64,000 nucleotides of DNA. Origin: Scleromatobacter sp038243995. Lineage in GTDB: Bacteria > Pseudomonadota > Gammaproteobacteria > Burkholderiales > Burkholderiaceae_C. Every line of letters starts with the position of its first letter. Within the stretch, counting starts at the first letter, position 1. The position numbers and the translations under genes were made by a program. Location of the stretch: assembly GCA_038243995.1 (NCBI GenBank), contig JBBRTV010000003.1, positions 1 through 64,000 of the forward strand, read 5' to 3'. Positions 45,608 through 56,027 of the stretch are shown here, one piece after another. The notes under the pieces were generated by a model. The model had not been told where the DNA came from. It did no database searches and saw nothing but the letters and a program-made list of their open reading frames with translations.

Positions 45608-47429
45608 TCGGTGCAGCCTCCGCGGCCTTCTTCTTTCCGCCGCCGCCACCGCGACGGCGCCGGCCGCCGCCGCTCGCTTTCTTGTCGAGCTTCTCGAGCA
45701 TGCCGCGCGCGATCGCGCGATCCGTCTGCGTCGCGCCCGGGGCGATCGCCGCGAACGTGAGTTCGGCGAAGGTGTTCAGCATTTCCTGCTTGGGATTCGC
45801 GGGCGGCTGGCCTTCGCCGCCGGTACGCAGGCCGAGCTTGGCGAACAGAGCACGCGCCGCGGCACGGTCCTCGTCGGTGGCGTCTTCGGACAGCGCGGCG
45901 CGGGTCGTGTTGGCCAGTTGCAGCAGCATTTCCTGCTTCGCGGCGACCGAATTGCCGCCACCACCGGCGCGGCCTCCGGCTCCACCGGCCCCACCGGCTC
46001 CACCACCGCCGCCTTCGCGTGCGGCGGCCTTCTCGGTGCGCTTGCCCGCCTGGGCCTTGCGCAGGTCTTCCATCAGGGTGCGACGCTGGTCTTCGTCCCC
46101 CAGCGAAAAGTCTTCCCACCACTCGACAAGCTGCGGGTCGCCTTCGCCCGCGTCGGCACGCAGGCGCATGAAGTCGAACGCGGCGCGAAAGCGCGGCTGC
46201 TGGAGCATCGCCTCGGGCGAACTGCCGGTGCGCTTGTCGAAGCGCGGCTGCATCAGCCAGATCTCGCGCATGTCGGCAGCCAGCTTGCCGCGGCCAGAGA
46301 TGTCGCCGATGCGCGCCTCGAAAGTCGCGTCGACCGCCTGCTGCAGCGCCGGGGCGACGGCCTCGCCGGCGTCACGGATGGCCTTCCAGCGCCCGGCAAC
46401 CTCGTGCCAGAACATGCAGGCCATCAGGAAGCTGGGGGCGACGGGCTTGCCTTCGTTCACGCGGCGGTCGGTGTCGGCGAGCGCGCGATTGACGAATTCC
46501 TCGCGCGCCGGGTTGTCGGCGATGCCCGTGAAGTGCGCCTCGAGGATGGGAAACACGCCGCGATCGAGCCCGTAGCGCTTGAGCACCTCGATGCTGGACA
46601 GCGAGTGGCCGGTCTGCAGCAGCTTGATCATCTCGTCGAACATGCGCGACGTCGGCACGTTGGCCAGCAGCGCCTTCATCGTGCGGATAGGCGCCTCGGT
46701 CCGGGCCTCGATCTCGTAGCCCATCTTGGCCGCGAAACGCAGCACGCGGATGATGCGCACCGGATCTTCGCGATAACGCAGCTCGGGGTCGCCGATCATG
46801 CGCAACAGGCGGCTCTTGGAGTCGGCCATGCCGCCGTGATAGTCGACGACGACCTGCGTCTCGGGGTCGTAGTACATCGCGTTGACGGTGAAGTCGCGGC
46901 GCGCGGCGTCCTCGATCTGCGGGCCCCAGACGTTGTCGCGCAGCACGCGGCCACTGGAGTCGACCGCATGGCTCTTGCCGGCGAGCTCGACCTTGGACGT
47001 CTTCTCGTTGCCGCCGACCTGCGCCGACTCGGCCGTGTCGACGTAGGCGCGGAAGGTCGAGACCTCGATCTGTTCGTGATCGCGGCCGCGGCCGTAGATG
47101 ACGTGGACGAGGCGGAATCGGCGGCCGACGATGTAGGCACGGCGGAACAGCGCCTTCACCTGTTCGGGCGTGGCGTTGGTGGCGACGTCGAAGTCTTTCG
47201 GACGCAGGCCGACCAGCAGGTCACGCACCGCGCCCCCCACGATGTAGGCCTCGTAGCCCTCTTCCTTGAGCGTCTTGACGATGCGCACCGCCGGCTCGGC
47301 CAGCAGCTTCGGGTCGATCCCGTGAACGTCGACGCCGAACTCTGCGCGCTGGCCGAGCGAGACGCCTTCCGGCAGGACGGGCGCCGCGGGCGCCTTGCCC
47401 AACAGTCGGTCGATGAATTTGCGAATCAT
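45564..47429 (-). CDS. pcnB: Poly(A) polymerase I with duplicated C-terminal motif
   Basis: A 621-residue polymerase that adds A-tails to RNA and marks it for decay. The nucleotidyltransferase core has GGAVRDLLVG at residues 65-74 and DFDVAT from 79, followed by the neck and body (RLLRMIGDPELRYREDPVRI). The catalytic part ends near residue 460. After a Gly-rich linker, two 36-residue units (498-533 and 547-582) share 18 identical positions, each starting KQEML and ending KL. The tail has RRRRGGGGGKKK and an acidic end. Usual PcnB proteins are about 450-510 residues, so the extension is notable. It starts in an ATGA overlap with the HAD gene. Confidence 0.93.
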   Translation of the reverse strand: MIRKFIDRLLGKAPAAPVLPEGVSLGQRAEFGVDVHGIDPKLLAEPAVRIVKTLKEEGYEAYIVGGAVRDLLVGLRPKDFDVATNATPEQVKALFRRAYIVGRRFRLVHVIYGRGRDHEQIEVSTFRAYVDTAESAQVGGNEKTSKVELAGKSHAVDSSGRVLRDNVWGPQIEDAARRDFTVNAMYYDPETQVVVDYHGGMADSKSRLLRMIGDPELRYREDPVRIIRVLRFAAKMGYEIEARTEAPIRTMKALLANVPTSRMFDEMIKLLQTGHSLSSIEVLKRYGLDRGVFPILEAHFTGIADNPAREEFVNRALADTDRRVNEGKPVAPSFLMACMFWHEVAGRWKAIRDAGEAVAPALQQAVDATFEARIGDISGRGKLAADMREIWLMQPRFDKRTGSSPEAMLQQPRFRAAFDFMRLRADAGEGDPQLVEWWEDFSLGDEDQRRTLMEDLRKAQAGKRTEKAAAREGGGGGAGGAGGAGGRAGGGGNSVAAKQEMLLQLANTTRAALSEDATDEDRAAARALFAKLGLRTGGEGQPPANPKQEMLNTFAELTFAAIAPGATQTDRAIARGMLEKLDKKASGGGRRRRGGGGGKKKAAEAAPNDDDDDLAEGDLGY

Positions 47430-48103
47430 TCGAAAAGCCTCAGGAGTCGCCAGCCGCGCTCGACGGCCACCGCCTCGAGCGCGGCCGACGGGTTGGTCGC
47501 GACGGGATGGGTGGCCCGCGCCATGAGCGGCAGGTCGTTGATGGAGTCACTGTAAACGCTGACGCGATCGAAATCGCCCCAGCTCGCCGACTGCGCCTCG
47601 AGCCACTGCTCGACGCGCACGACCTTGCCCTGCTGGTACGTGGGCACGCCCCGGATGGCGCCGGTGAAGGCGCCCTGGGCGTCGCGCTCGAGCTCGACGG
47701 CGAGCAGCTCGGGCACGCCGAACGCGTCGGCGATCGGCCGCGTGACGAACTCGTTGGTCGCGGTGACGATCGCGACGAGGTCGCCTGCGCGCTGGTGCTC
47801 GCGCACGAGCTCGAACGCGCGCTCGTGGAGGCCAGGCGCGATGACCTCCACCATGAAACGCTCGCGCACCGCGGCGAGTTCGGTCGCGGTGCGGCGCCGC
47901 CAGACGCCGGTGGCGAAGTTGATGTAGGCCGGCAGGTCGAGCTGGCCGGCCTGGTACTGCGCGAAGAACTCGTCGTTGCGCGCGCGCCAGGCCGCGCCGT
48001 CCGCCCAGCCGATCCGCACCATGAATTCGCCGAAGGCGTGGTCGGAGTCGCCGGCGATCAGCGTGCCGTCGAGGTCGAACAGGGTGAGGTGTCGCTTGCT
48101 CAT
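47426..48103 (-). CDS. HAD-IB family phosphatase (SerB-like)
   Basis: A 225-residue phosphatase. LTLFDLDGTLIAGDSD holds the nucleophile Asp and the acid-base Asp, AIVTATNEFVTRPIADAFGV is motif II, and VYSDSINDLPLMARATHPVA is motif III with the metal ligands. The subfamily includes phosphoserine phosphatase and lipid phosphatases; the lack of a clear serine-binding cap makes SerB uncertain. The start at 48103 begins the fold after a short leader. It is coupled to pcnB. Confidence 0.85.
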   Translation of the reverse strand: MSKRHLTLFDLDGTLIAGDSDHAFGEFMVRIGWADGAAWRARNDEFFAQYQAGQLDLPAYINFATGVWRRRTATELAAVRERFMVEVIAPGLHERAFELVREHQRAGDLVAIVTATNEFVTRPIADAFGVPELLAVELERDAQGAFTGAIRGVPTYQQGKVVRVEQWLEAQSASWGDFDRVSVYSDSINDLPLMARATHPVATNPSAALEAVAVERGWRLLRLFE

Positions 48104-48161
48104 GGAAATCCGCCGGCGGTGCGCGCCGGGGTATCTTGCAGGCGGGCGCCGCGGTGGAAGC

Positions 48162-48926
48162 TCATGCCGACGCATTCTCCTCGTTGAGCATGCGCTTGAG
48201 CAGCGGCACGGTGACGGCACGCTTCTCGGACAGCGCGAAGCCGTCGAGCCGGTGCAGCAGGCGCATCAGGCTCTTCAGGTCGCGCGCGAAGCGCGTCAGG
48301 AGATAGTCGAGCACCTCGTCTCCCAGCACGAGGCCCAGGCGCCGCGCTTCGCAATGCAGTGCGACGCGCGTGTCGCTCTCTGCGAGCGGCTGCACGGCGT
48401 GCACCGTGCCCCAGCCGAGACGGGTGCGAAGATCTTCGCGCACCCGCAGGTCGACCGGCGGAAATCGGCCGGCCGAGGCGAACTGCACGCCCAGTCGGGC
48501 GTCCGCCGAGGCGGCTTCGATCCGCCGCGGGGCGGACGTCGGGTCGCTCGTGCGCGGCGAAGATCGCAGCACGTCGCCGACACGGCTCGCGGCCTCGACG
48601 AACAATGTGAATGCGGCGTGCTGCTGAGCGGCATCCCAGTTCTCGACGCCGTCGAGGAGCACGAGCGCGGTGTCATCGGCCAGCGTCCAGGGGGCCGGCG
48701 TGGTCGCGTCGAACCATTGCGCCACCAGGCCTTCGGTGGCGGCGCGCGACTGCAACTCGCGCAGCAACTGCGTCTTGCCACTGCCGGCCGGGCCCCAGAG
48801 GTAGACCGGCACGCCGGGCCAGCCCTGCTCGCGCAACTGCGCTACGACACCGGCGTTGTCGCCCGGCATGAAGCCGGCGAACGGCGGCAGGGGCGCCCAG
48901 GCGAGCTCGAGGATGAGCTGTTTCAT
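48162..48926 (-). CDS. hda: DnaA regulatory inactivator Hda
   Basis: A 254-residue AAA+ protein. QLILELAWAPLPPFAGFMPG is the N-terminal clamp-binding type region, Walker A GPAGSGKT is at residues 45-52, and the Walker B-like LVLLDGVENW follows near 88. VREDLRTRLGWGTVHAVQPL and LMRLLHRLDGFALSEKRAVT match Hda and DnaA domain III. An insertion of about 30 residues (roughly 117-148) near sensor 1 is absent from E. coli Hda. With the clamp it triggers hydrolysis of DnaA-bound ATP after initiation. The PerM-like gene overlaps its start by 4 bases. Confidence 0.9.
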   Translation of the reverse strand: MKQLILELAWAPLPPFAGFMPGDNAGVVAQLREQGWPGVPVYLWGPAGSGKTQLLRELQSRAATEGLVAQWFDATTPAPWTLADDTALVLLDGVENWDAAQQHAAFTLFVEAASRVGDVLRSSPRTSDPTSAPRRIEAASADARLGVQFASAGRFPPVDLRVREDLRTRLGWGTVHAVQPLAESDTRVALHCEARRLGLVLGDEVLDYLLTRFARDLKSLMRLLHRLDGFALSEKRAVTVPLLKRMLNEENASA

Positions 48927-49978
48927 GTGCGGTAGAAGGCGCTCGCGCGATACAGGCGCACCCCGCTCCGCAGAGCGACCACGAGGACGGCGCTGACCGG
49001 CAGCGCCACCAGCACGCCGACGAACCCGAACAGCTCGGCGAACGCAAGCAGCGCCAGGATCACGGCCAGCGGGCTGAGCCCGATGCGTTCGCCGACCAGG
49101 CGCGGCGTCAGGATGAAGCTCTCCAGCACCTGGCCCACGGCGTAGACCGCGAGCACTTCCGCGACGCCGTGCCACCCCGTGAACTCGATCGCGGCGGTCA
49201 TCACCGCCAGCACCAGGCCGGTGGTGTAGCCGAGGTAGGGAATGAAGACCGCGAGGCCGGTGAACACGCCGATCGGCCAGGCGAGGTTCAGCCCGGTCAG
49301 CATGAGTGCCAGCGGGTAGAACAGCGCCATCGCCCCCATCACCATGAGCTGGCCCTTCAGGTATTGGCGCAACATCGTGTCGCATTCGCCGAGGAAGCGC
49401 GCGAGCGCGGCGCGCGAGTTCAGCGGCACGAGCCCCCAGGCGCGCGTCGTGACGCCCTCGGCATCGACCAGCAGATAGAAGACGAGCACCGGCACCAGCA
49501 CCACGAGGCCCACGATCGTCATCAGCCAGCTGCCGCCGATGCGCGCCGAACTGAGCAGCTTCGCGCCCCACTCTTCCATGTTGCCGTCGAGCGATTTCAG
49601 CAACCAGTCCTTGACGGTGCCGGTATCAACCTGGAAACCCCAGTTCGCCAGGCGCGGCGCGATGACCTGGTTGAACTTGTCGAGCAGCGTGGGCCACTGC
49701 GCGTGCAGCAGCGGCAGCAGCGTCGTGACGATAGGCACGAGCAGCAGCAGCAGCACGGCGGCGGCCAGCATCGCGCCGAGGATCGTGATCGTGGCCGCGA
49801 GTGCGCGTGGCAGGTGCCGGCGTTCGAGCAGGCGCACCATCGGCCACAGCAGGTAGGCGAACACCAGCGACAGGACGACCGGGGTCAGCGACGGCCCCAG
49901 CAACCTCAGCAACAGCGCAGCGACCACGGCGATCGCAAGCCAGGTCAAGGTACGGTGCTGTACAGGGGTCAGGGTCAT
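48923..49978 (-). CDS. AI-2E/PerM-family permease
   Basis: A 351-residue membrane protein with about eight hydrophobic helices. TPVVLSLVFAYLLWPMVRLL, LVFYLLVDAEGVTTRAWGLV, GVFTGLAVFIPYLGYTTGLV and LESFILTPRLVGERIGLSPL are the family segments. Members export varied solutes, and in many genomes sit beside hda. The substrate is unknown. The start at 49978 opens the first helix; the frame upstream is not coding. The 235 bases before it hold no recognisable gene. Confidence 0.9.
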   Translation of the reverse strand: MTLTPVQHRTLTWLAIAVVAALLLRLLGPSLTPVVLSLVFAYLLWPMVRLLERRHLPRALAATITILGAMLAAAVLLLLLVPIVTTLLPLLHAQWPTLLDKFNQVIAPRLANWGFQVDTGTVKDWLLKSLDGNMEEWGAKLLSSARIGGSWLMTIVGLVVLVPVLVFYLLVDAEGVTTRAWGLVPLNSRAALARFLGECDTMLRQYLKGQLMVMGAMALFYPLALMLTGLNLAWPIGVFTGLAVFIPYLGYTTGLVLAVMTAAIEFTGWHGVAEVLAVYAVGQVLESFILTPRLVGERIGLSPLAVILALLAFAELFGFVGVLVALPVSAVLVVALRSGVRLYRASAFYRT

Positions 49979-50213
49979 GTCGGGGTGCGGGCCTCGGGCG
50001 GCAGGAGACAAAGGAAACGCGGAACGGCGGGGACGCCTCCCCGGCGTGCGCGGCACGCAATCGCACCGCGGCAGGCCTGGGCCCGCTCCGGAGAGCGGAC
50101 CGCAACCGCGCATTGTATTCGGCGCAAGAAATGTGCCCTCGCGCTGCGGGACAGCGCATTCCGGCGGTCGCCGGTCGTGCGCCGGGGCGCCCGATCGACA
50201 CGACGGCGCGCGT

Positions 50214-51083
50214 TCAGTGTCGCTGCGAGCGCACCGCCAGGATGCGGCGCTGCAACGCGTCGGCGTCCACGGCCTCGGGCGTGTGTTCGAGGTAAAGCCC
50301 CCAGTTGAACGCGGCTTCTTCCAGCCGACCGAGACCATCGAACACGTCGCCGCGCAGTCGGTAGGTGTCCCAGCCTTCGGGCTCGAGCACGACCTGGCGG
50401 TCGAGCACCGCCAGCAGGCGCGGGGCGTCGCCGCGAGCCTGGTGGATCTGCTGCAGGTTGCGCAGCATGCGGCTGATGATGCCGCGCGGGCCGGCGGCCT
50501 GCAGGAACAGGCCCAGCGGGACGTCGAACGCCGCACGCATCGCGCTGGCCTGGCGCACCATGTCGAGGCGCTCTTCCAGATCGGCGCGCGACAGCGACTG
50601 GCCGGTGAAAGGATCGATCACGACCTCGCCCTGCGGCAGTCTCAGCTTGACGAGGAAGTGGCCGGGAAAAGAGATGCCTTCCGCATGGAGGCCGATCTGC
50701 GTCGCGATCTCGATGTACAGCAGGGCCAGGGTGATCGGGATGCCGCGGCGGCGCGCCAGCACATGGGGGACGTAGCTGTTGGCCGGGTCATGGTAGTCGT
50801 TGATGTTGCCGGCGAAGCCGAGCTCATCGAAGAAAAAGCGGTTCAGGCTGCGCAGCCGGTGCAGCACCGGTGCATCCGGCGCGAGCCGGCTCTTCAGCCG
50901 CAAGGCGAGCGCATCGACGTCCGCCAGCACCGTCTCGACGTCGAGTTCGGGCATCTCGTCCTGGGCGATCGAGATGGCCGCCTCGAGCAGCGGGAACTGG
51001 GTGTCGTCGGCGACGAGCGCGCCGAAATACTCCAGCGCGCTCAGGGCGGTGAAACTCGGTGCAGGCCGCGGGACGGAGGGCAT
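50214..51083 (-). CDS. SirB1-like transglutaminase-fold protein
   Basis: A 289-residue SirB1-family protein. The transglutaminase-like N-terminal domain has NRFFFDELGFAGNINDYHDP and RRGIPITLALLYIEIATQIG with LHAEGISFPGHFLVKL; the core His in PGHF is kept, but the cysteine of true transglutaminases is replaced around NSYVPHVL, so it is probably not a peptidase. Two TPR-like helices follow (DTYRLRGDVFDGLGRLEEAA). In many genomes it neighbours peptide-release-factor genes; here it sits before murJ's end. Function is unknown. Confidence 0.85.
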   Translation of the reverse strand: MPSVPRPAPSFTALSALEYFGALVADDTQFPLLEAAISIAQDEMPELDVETVLADVDALALRLKSRLAPDAPVLHRLRSLNRFFFDELGFAGNINDYHDPANSYVPHVLARRRGIPITLALLYIEIATQIGLHAEGISFPGHFLVKLRLPQGEVVIDPFTGQSLSRADLEERLDMVRQASAMRAAFDVPLGLFLQAAGPRGIISRMLRNLQQIHQARGDAPRLLAVLDRQVVLEPEGWDTYRLRGDVFDGLGRLEEAAFNWGLYLEHTPEAVDADALQRRILAVRSQRH

Positions 51084-51143
51084 GTGCACGAGTTTAGACC
51101 GGAGCCGAAAACCGCGCATCCGGGTGTTCGCGGCCCAAGGTTC

Positions 51144-52697
51144 TCAGGAACGCCTGGCAAACCCGCGCAGGTTCAGGCCGAGCGCCGCCAGCACCGCGAA
51201 GTAAAGCACGCCGACGCCGCCGAGGACGCCCGCCATCTTGGCGGCGCGCAGGAGCGGGTGGGAGCGGTCCAGCCAGTCGATCCCGTGCGCGGCCCAGAGC
51301 AGCGCGGCGCCGAGCGCAAGGCAGGCTGCGGCGACCCGGACGCCGAAGGCCGCCCACCCCGGCTCCGGCCGATAGACGCCGAGCCGCATGAGCCCGAACA
51401 TGAGCCAGCCCGCATTCATCGTGGCGCCCAGGCCGATCGACATCGCGAGACCGCCCACGCCCAGCCAGGGCACGAAGACCAGGTTCATGAGCTGCGTGCA
51501 GACCAGGACGGCGATGGCGATGCGCACCGGGGTGCGGGTGTCGAGCTGTGCGAAGTAGCCGGGGGCCAGCACTTTGACAGCGACGATGCCCATCAGCCCG
51601 AGCCCGTAACCGCGCAAGGGCTGCACGGTGGCCATCACGTCGAGGTCGGAGAAATGGCCGTAGTGAAACAGCACCGCGATCAGCGGCTGCGCGAACACCA
51701 GCAGGGCGATGGCACACGGCAGCGTCTGCAGCACGACCAGCCGCAGCCCCCAGTCGATCATCCCGGAATACGCTGCCTTGTCGCCCCGCGCCCGCGCCGC
51801 GGAAAGCTGCGGGATCAGCACGACACCCAGCGCAACGCCCAGCAGCGAAGTGGGAAACTCCATGAGGCGGTCAGCGTAGGTCAGCCACGACACGGAGCCG
51901 GTTGCCAGGTGCGAGGCCAGCTGGGTGTTGATCAGCAACGAGACCTGCGCCACCGACACGCCCAGCAGCGCCGGCGACATCTGCTTGAGCACGCGTCGCA
52001 CGCCGGGGTGATGCCAGGAGTCCTTCAGCCCGCCCAGGCTGAAGCGGAAGCGCGGCAGCAGGCCCAGCGCCTTCAGCGCGGGGATCTGCACGGCCGCCTG
52101 GAGCACGCCGCCCAGCATCACGCCGATGGCCAACGCGTAGACGCCCGGAAAGCCGTGCGCTTCGATGGTCGGCGTGAGCACCCGCGCCGCCAGGATGACC
52201 GCGACGTTGAGCAGGATCGGCGTCGCCGCCGGAATCGAGAAGCGGCCCCACGTGTTCAGGATGCCGGCCGACAGCGCCACCATCGACATGAAGCCGATGT
52301 AGGGGAACATCACGCGCGTCATCACGACTGCGCTGTCGAAGCTCTTCAGTCCGGACGCCATCGCCCAGACGATGGCCGGCGCGATCGCCACGCCGATGAC
52401 GCAGGTGACCAGCAGCGTCCAGGCCAGCACCGTGGCGACCGCGTCGATCAGGCGATGGGTGACCGCGTCGCCTTCGGTGGTGCGCGTGTTGGCCAGCAGC
52501 GGCACGAAGGCCTGCGAGAACGCGCCTTCGGCGAACAGGCGACGCAGCAGGTTCGGGATGCGGAAGGCGACGTTGTAGGCGTCGGTGGAGGCGCTGGCGC
52601 CGAAACTCGCCGCGATCAGCTGTTCGCGCACCAGACCCGAAACGCGCGAGGCGAGCGTCAGCAGCGATACCGTCGAAGCGGCCTTGAGGAGATTCAT
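51144..52697 (-). CDS. murJ: Lipid II flippase MurJ
   Basis: A 517-residue protein with about fourteen transmembrane helices that flips the peptidoglycan precursor lipid II. MNLLKAASTVSLLTLASRVS and GLVREQLIAASFGASASTDA with YNVAFRIPNLLRRLFAEGAF are family signatures containing the conserved Arg residues of the cavity. The start at 52697 is set by that N-terminus. It is divergent from the helicase gene across 315 bases. Confidence 0.96.
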   Translation of the reverse strand: MNLLKAASTVSLLTLASRVSGLVREQLIAASFGASASTDAYNVAFRIPNLLRRLFAEGAFSQAFVPLLANTRTTEGDAVTHRLIDAVATVLAWTLLVTCVIGVAIAPAIVWAMASGLKSFDSAVVMTRVMFPYIGFMSMVALSAGILNTWGRFSIPAATPILLNVAVILAARVLTPTIEAHGFPGVYALAIGVMLGGVLQAAVQIPALKALGLLPRFRFSLGGLKDSWHHPGVRRVLKQMSPALLGVSVAQVSLLINTQLASHLATGSVSWLTYADRLMEFPTSLLGVALGVVLIPQLSAARARGDKAAYSGMIDWGLRLVVLQTLPCAIALLVFAQPLIAVLFHYGHFSDLDVMATVQPLRGYGLGLMGIVAVKVLAPGYFAQLDTRTPVRIAIAVLVCTQLMNLVFVPWLGVGGLAMSIGLGATMNAGWLMFGLMRLGVYRPEPGWAAFGVRVAAACLALGAALLWAAHGIDWLDRSHPLLRAAKMAGVLGGVGVLYFAVLAALGLNLRGFARRS

Positions 52698-53012
52698 GGG
52701 TGCCGCCGGCGTGTCGAGGCGGCGCGAACAGGGACTGAGGCGGCGGATTATAGGAAGTGGACGGCCCGTGATAACCCGAAAGATTGGGGTAAGCCCCCTT
52801 TTCCTGCGACCGGACGAGCGAGTACCGATACAATGCTCTTTGCCGCTCCAAGCTCCAGTCCAGCGAGTGGCAGTCGATCCTCGACGCTTCTCCACAGCAA
52901 TCTGCCTTCACGACTGGTGCCCGCATCCAAAACTTCGCGAAGCAATTCACGAGAAGCGCGGCGCAGCAGGCCGATAGCGATTCCCGGCTCTTTACCGGGA
53001 CAAAAACACCAC
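52698..53012 (+). promoter_or_regulatory. 315-base leader and candidate promoter of the helicase gene
   Basis: This divergent gap holds no supported gene; an antisense frame of 88 codons (52748-53014) looks like chance. A plausible -10 TACAAT lies at 52829-52834 with only a weak -35. GGGGTAAGCCCCCTTTT (52786-52802) is a short hairpin with a T-run just upstream. If the promoter is right, the helicase mRNA has a leader of about 170 bases, as is common for DEAD-box genes controlled post-transcriptionally. Confidence 0.35.
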
Positions 53013-54527
<1,515 letters not shown>

Positions 54528-54548
54528 TGGGTCGTCGATGCGCGAACG

Positions 54549-54586
54549 ACCTCCCCTGCGCAGGCCGCGCTCGGGAGGTTTTTTTT
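54549..54586 (+). terminator. Rho-independent terminator after rhlE
   Basis: Arms ACCTCCC (54549-54555) and GGGAGGT (54573-54579) enclose a GC-rich loop that can itself pair (CTGCGCAG), followed by a run of eight T. It begins 22 bases past the helicase stop. Confidence 0.92.
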
Positions 54587-54770
54587 GCCCGACAGCACCC
54601 CGTGCGGTGCCGGTCGCGGGCGGCGAGCTGCGCCATCGGAGCGTGCGGTTCGTCACGAGAGCAGGGGAAACAGCGTCGAAATGGCTGAATGACCCCTGGT
54701 CGCCTGACCAGTTGCCACGTGTTCCCACGAGAATCGAGTCTCTTTCGTTTCTTTTGCTTACAAGGCTTTC

Positions 54771-55898
54771 GTGGATCTCCGCACCCTGTTCCTCGCCCAG
54801 ACCTGCGCGCTGGCAGCCACCGCGGCGATGCTCTGGTTCACGCGCAGCGAGGCGAACCGCGACAACGGCCTGCGCACCTGGACGATCGCGATCGCGAGCC
54901 AGGCGCTCGCCTACCTGCTCTTGTCGAACGCGCGCTGGCTGCCCGCTGCCTTCACGACGGTCACCGGCAATGCCGCCGGGGCGACGAGTGTCGCGCTGTT
55001 CTTCGTCGCGATCCGCCAGTTCGCCGGCCTGCGCCACGACTGGCGGCCGCTCGTCGCGATGATCGCGATCGTGACGGTCGTCGCAGGCATGACCGGCAAG
55101 CACTACGCCGGCGCGGCGGTCTTCAACGGCTTCGTCTACGCCGTGTTCGAAGGGATGAACGCGCTCGCGTTGTGGCGCACGGGTCAACCCGAGCTCCTGC
55201 GCGTCCAGCGCGTCGTCGCGTCCTGCTACATCGCCATGGCCATCGTCCTCCCCGTGCGCGCGGTGCTGTTGCTGGTCCACGGCACGGACGTCGACTACCT
55301 GAGCACGCCCGTCCACTGGCAGGAACCGATCTACGTGTTCGGCTTCGTCTACGTCGTGATCACCAACCTGGGCTTCGTCGTGATGTGCAAGACGCGGGCG
55401 GAGACCGAGGTGAGGCAGCAGGCACGCACGGACAGCCTGACCGGCCTGGCCAACCGCCGCGCGCTCGACGAGGCGATGGCGAATGCGATCGCTGCGTCGC
55501 GACGCAGCGGTCGCCCGTTCGCGGTCGTGATGGCGGATGTGGATCATTTCAAATCCGTCAACGATTCCTTCGGCCACGCCGCGGGAGACAAGATCCTCGC
55601 CGACTTCGCCGCGCGCCTGCGCGGGGCGCTGCGCGCGCCCGACAGCGCGTTTCGATACGGGGGCGAGGAGTTCTGCCTCCTGTTGCCCGACACGGACGTC
55701 GCGGGCGCGCAGACGCTCGCGGATCGCGCCCGCGCGCAGGTCGCGCTCCCGGCCGATGGGCTCATGCACAGACTGACGGCGAGCTTCGGGATCGCCGTGT
55801 GGCAGGGCGGGGACGCGGCCGACGAGTTGTTCGGACGTGCGGATCGGGCGCTGTATCGCGCGAAGAGTTCGGGCCGGGATCGGGTGGAGATCGGTTGA
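54771..55898 (+). CDS. Membrane-bound diguanylate cyclase (GGDEF)
   Basis: A 375-residue protein. Six or seven hydrophobic helices in the first 200 residues form a membrane sensor without a recognised ligand-binding fold. The C-terminal GGDEF domain has TDSLTGLANRRALDEAMANA and the active-site motif GGEEF at residues 297-301, and the inhibitory site RxxD (RAPD) lies five residues upstream, so product feedback is likely. It should make cyclic di-GMP. The start is GTG 54771 with AAGG upstream; no ATG is suitable. It stands alone between rhlE and a convergent gene. Confidence 0.9.
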   Translation: MDLRTLFLAQTCALAATAAMLWFTRSEANRDNGLRTWTIAIASQALAYLLLSNARWLPAAFTTVTGNAAGATSVALFFVAIRQFAGLRHDWRPLVAMIAIVTVVAGMTGKHYAGAAVFNGFVYAVFEGMNALALWRTGQPELLRVQRVVASCYIAMAIVLPVRAVLLLVHGTDVDYLSTPVHWQEPIYVFGFVYVVITNLGFVVMCKTRAETEVRQQARTDSLTGLANRRALDEAMANAIAASRRSGRPFAVVMADVDHFKSVNDSFGHAAGDKILADFAARLRGALRAPDSAFRYGGEEFCLLLPDTDVAGAQTLADRARAQVALPADGLMHRLTASFGIAVWQGGDAADELFGRADRALYRAKSSGRDRVEIG

Positions 55899-56027
55899 CG
55901 GGAAGGTGCTCGCGGCGCGGTGCCTGAACGTGACCGGACGTCGCCGCCGAAGCGGCCGCCTCGGCCCGGTGGACGATCGCCGTCGGCGAAAACCGGCCCG
56001 CAGGGGCCGCGCAGCAGGTGTCGCCGG

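Noticed and set aside
50214..51083. Reading the SirB1-like protein as an active transglutaminase or protease
   Set aside because: The nucleophile cysteine expected in the N-terminal domain is not seen; only fold-level similarity remains.
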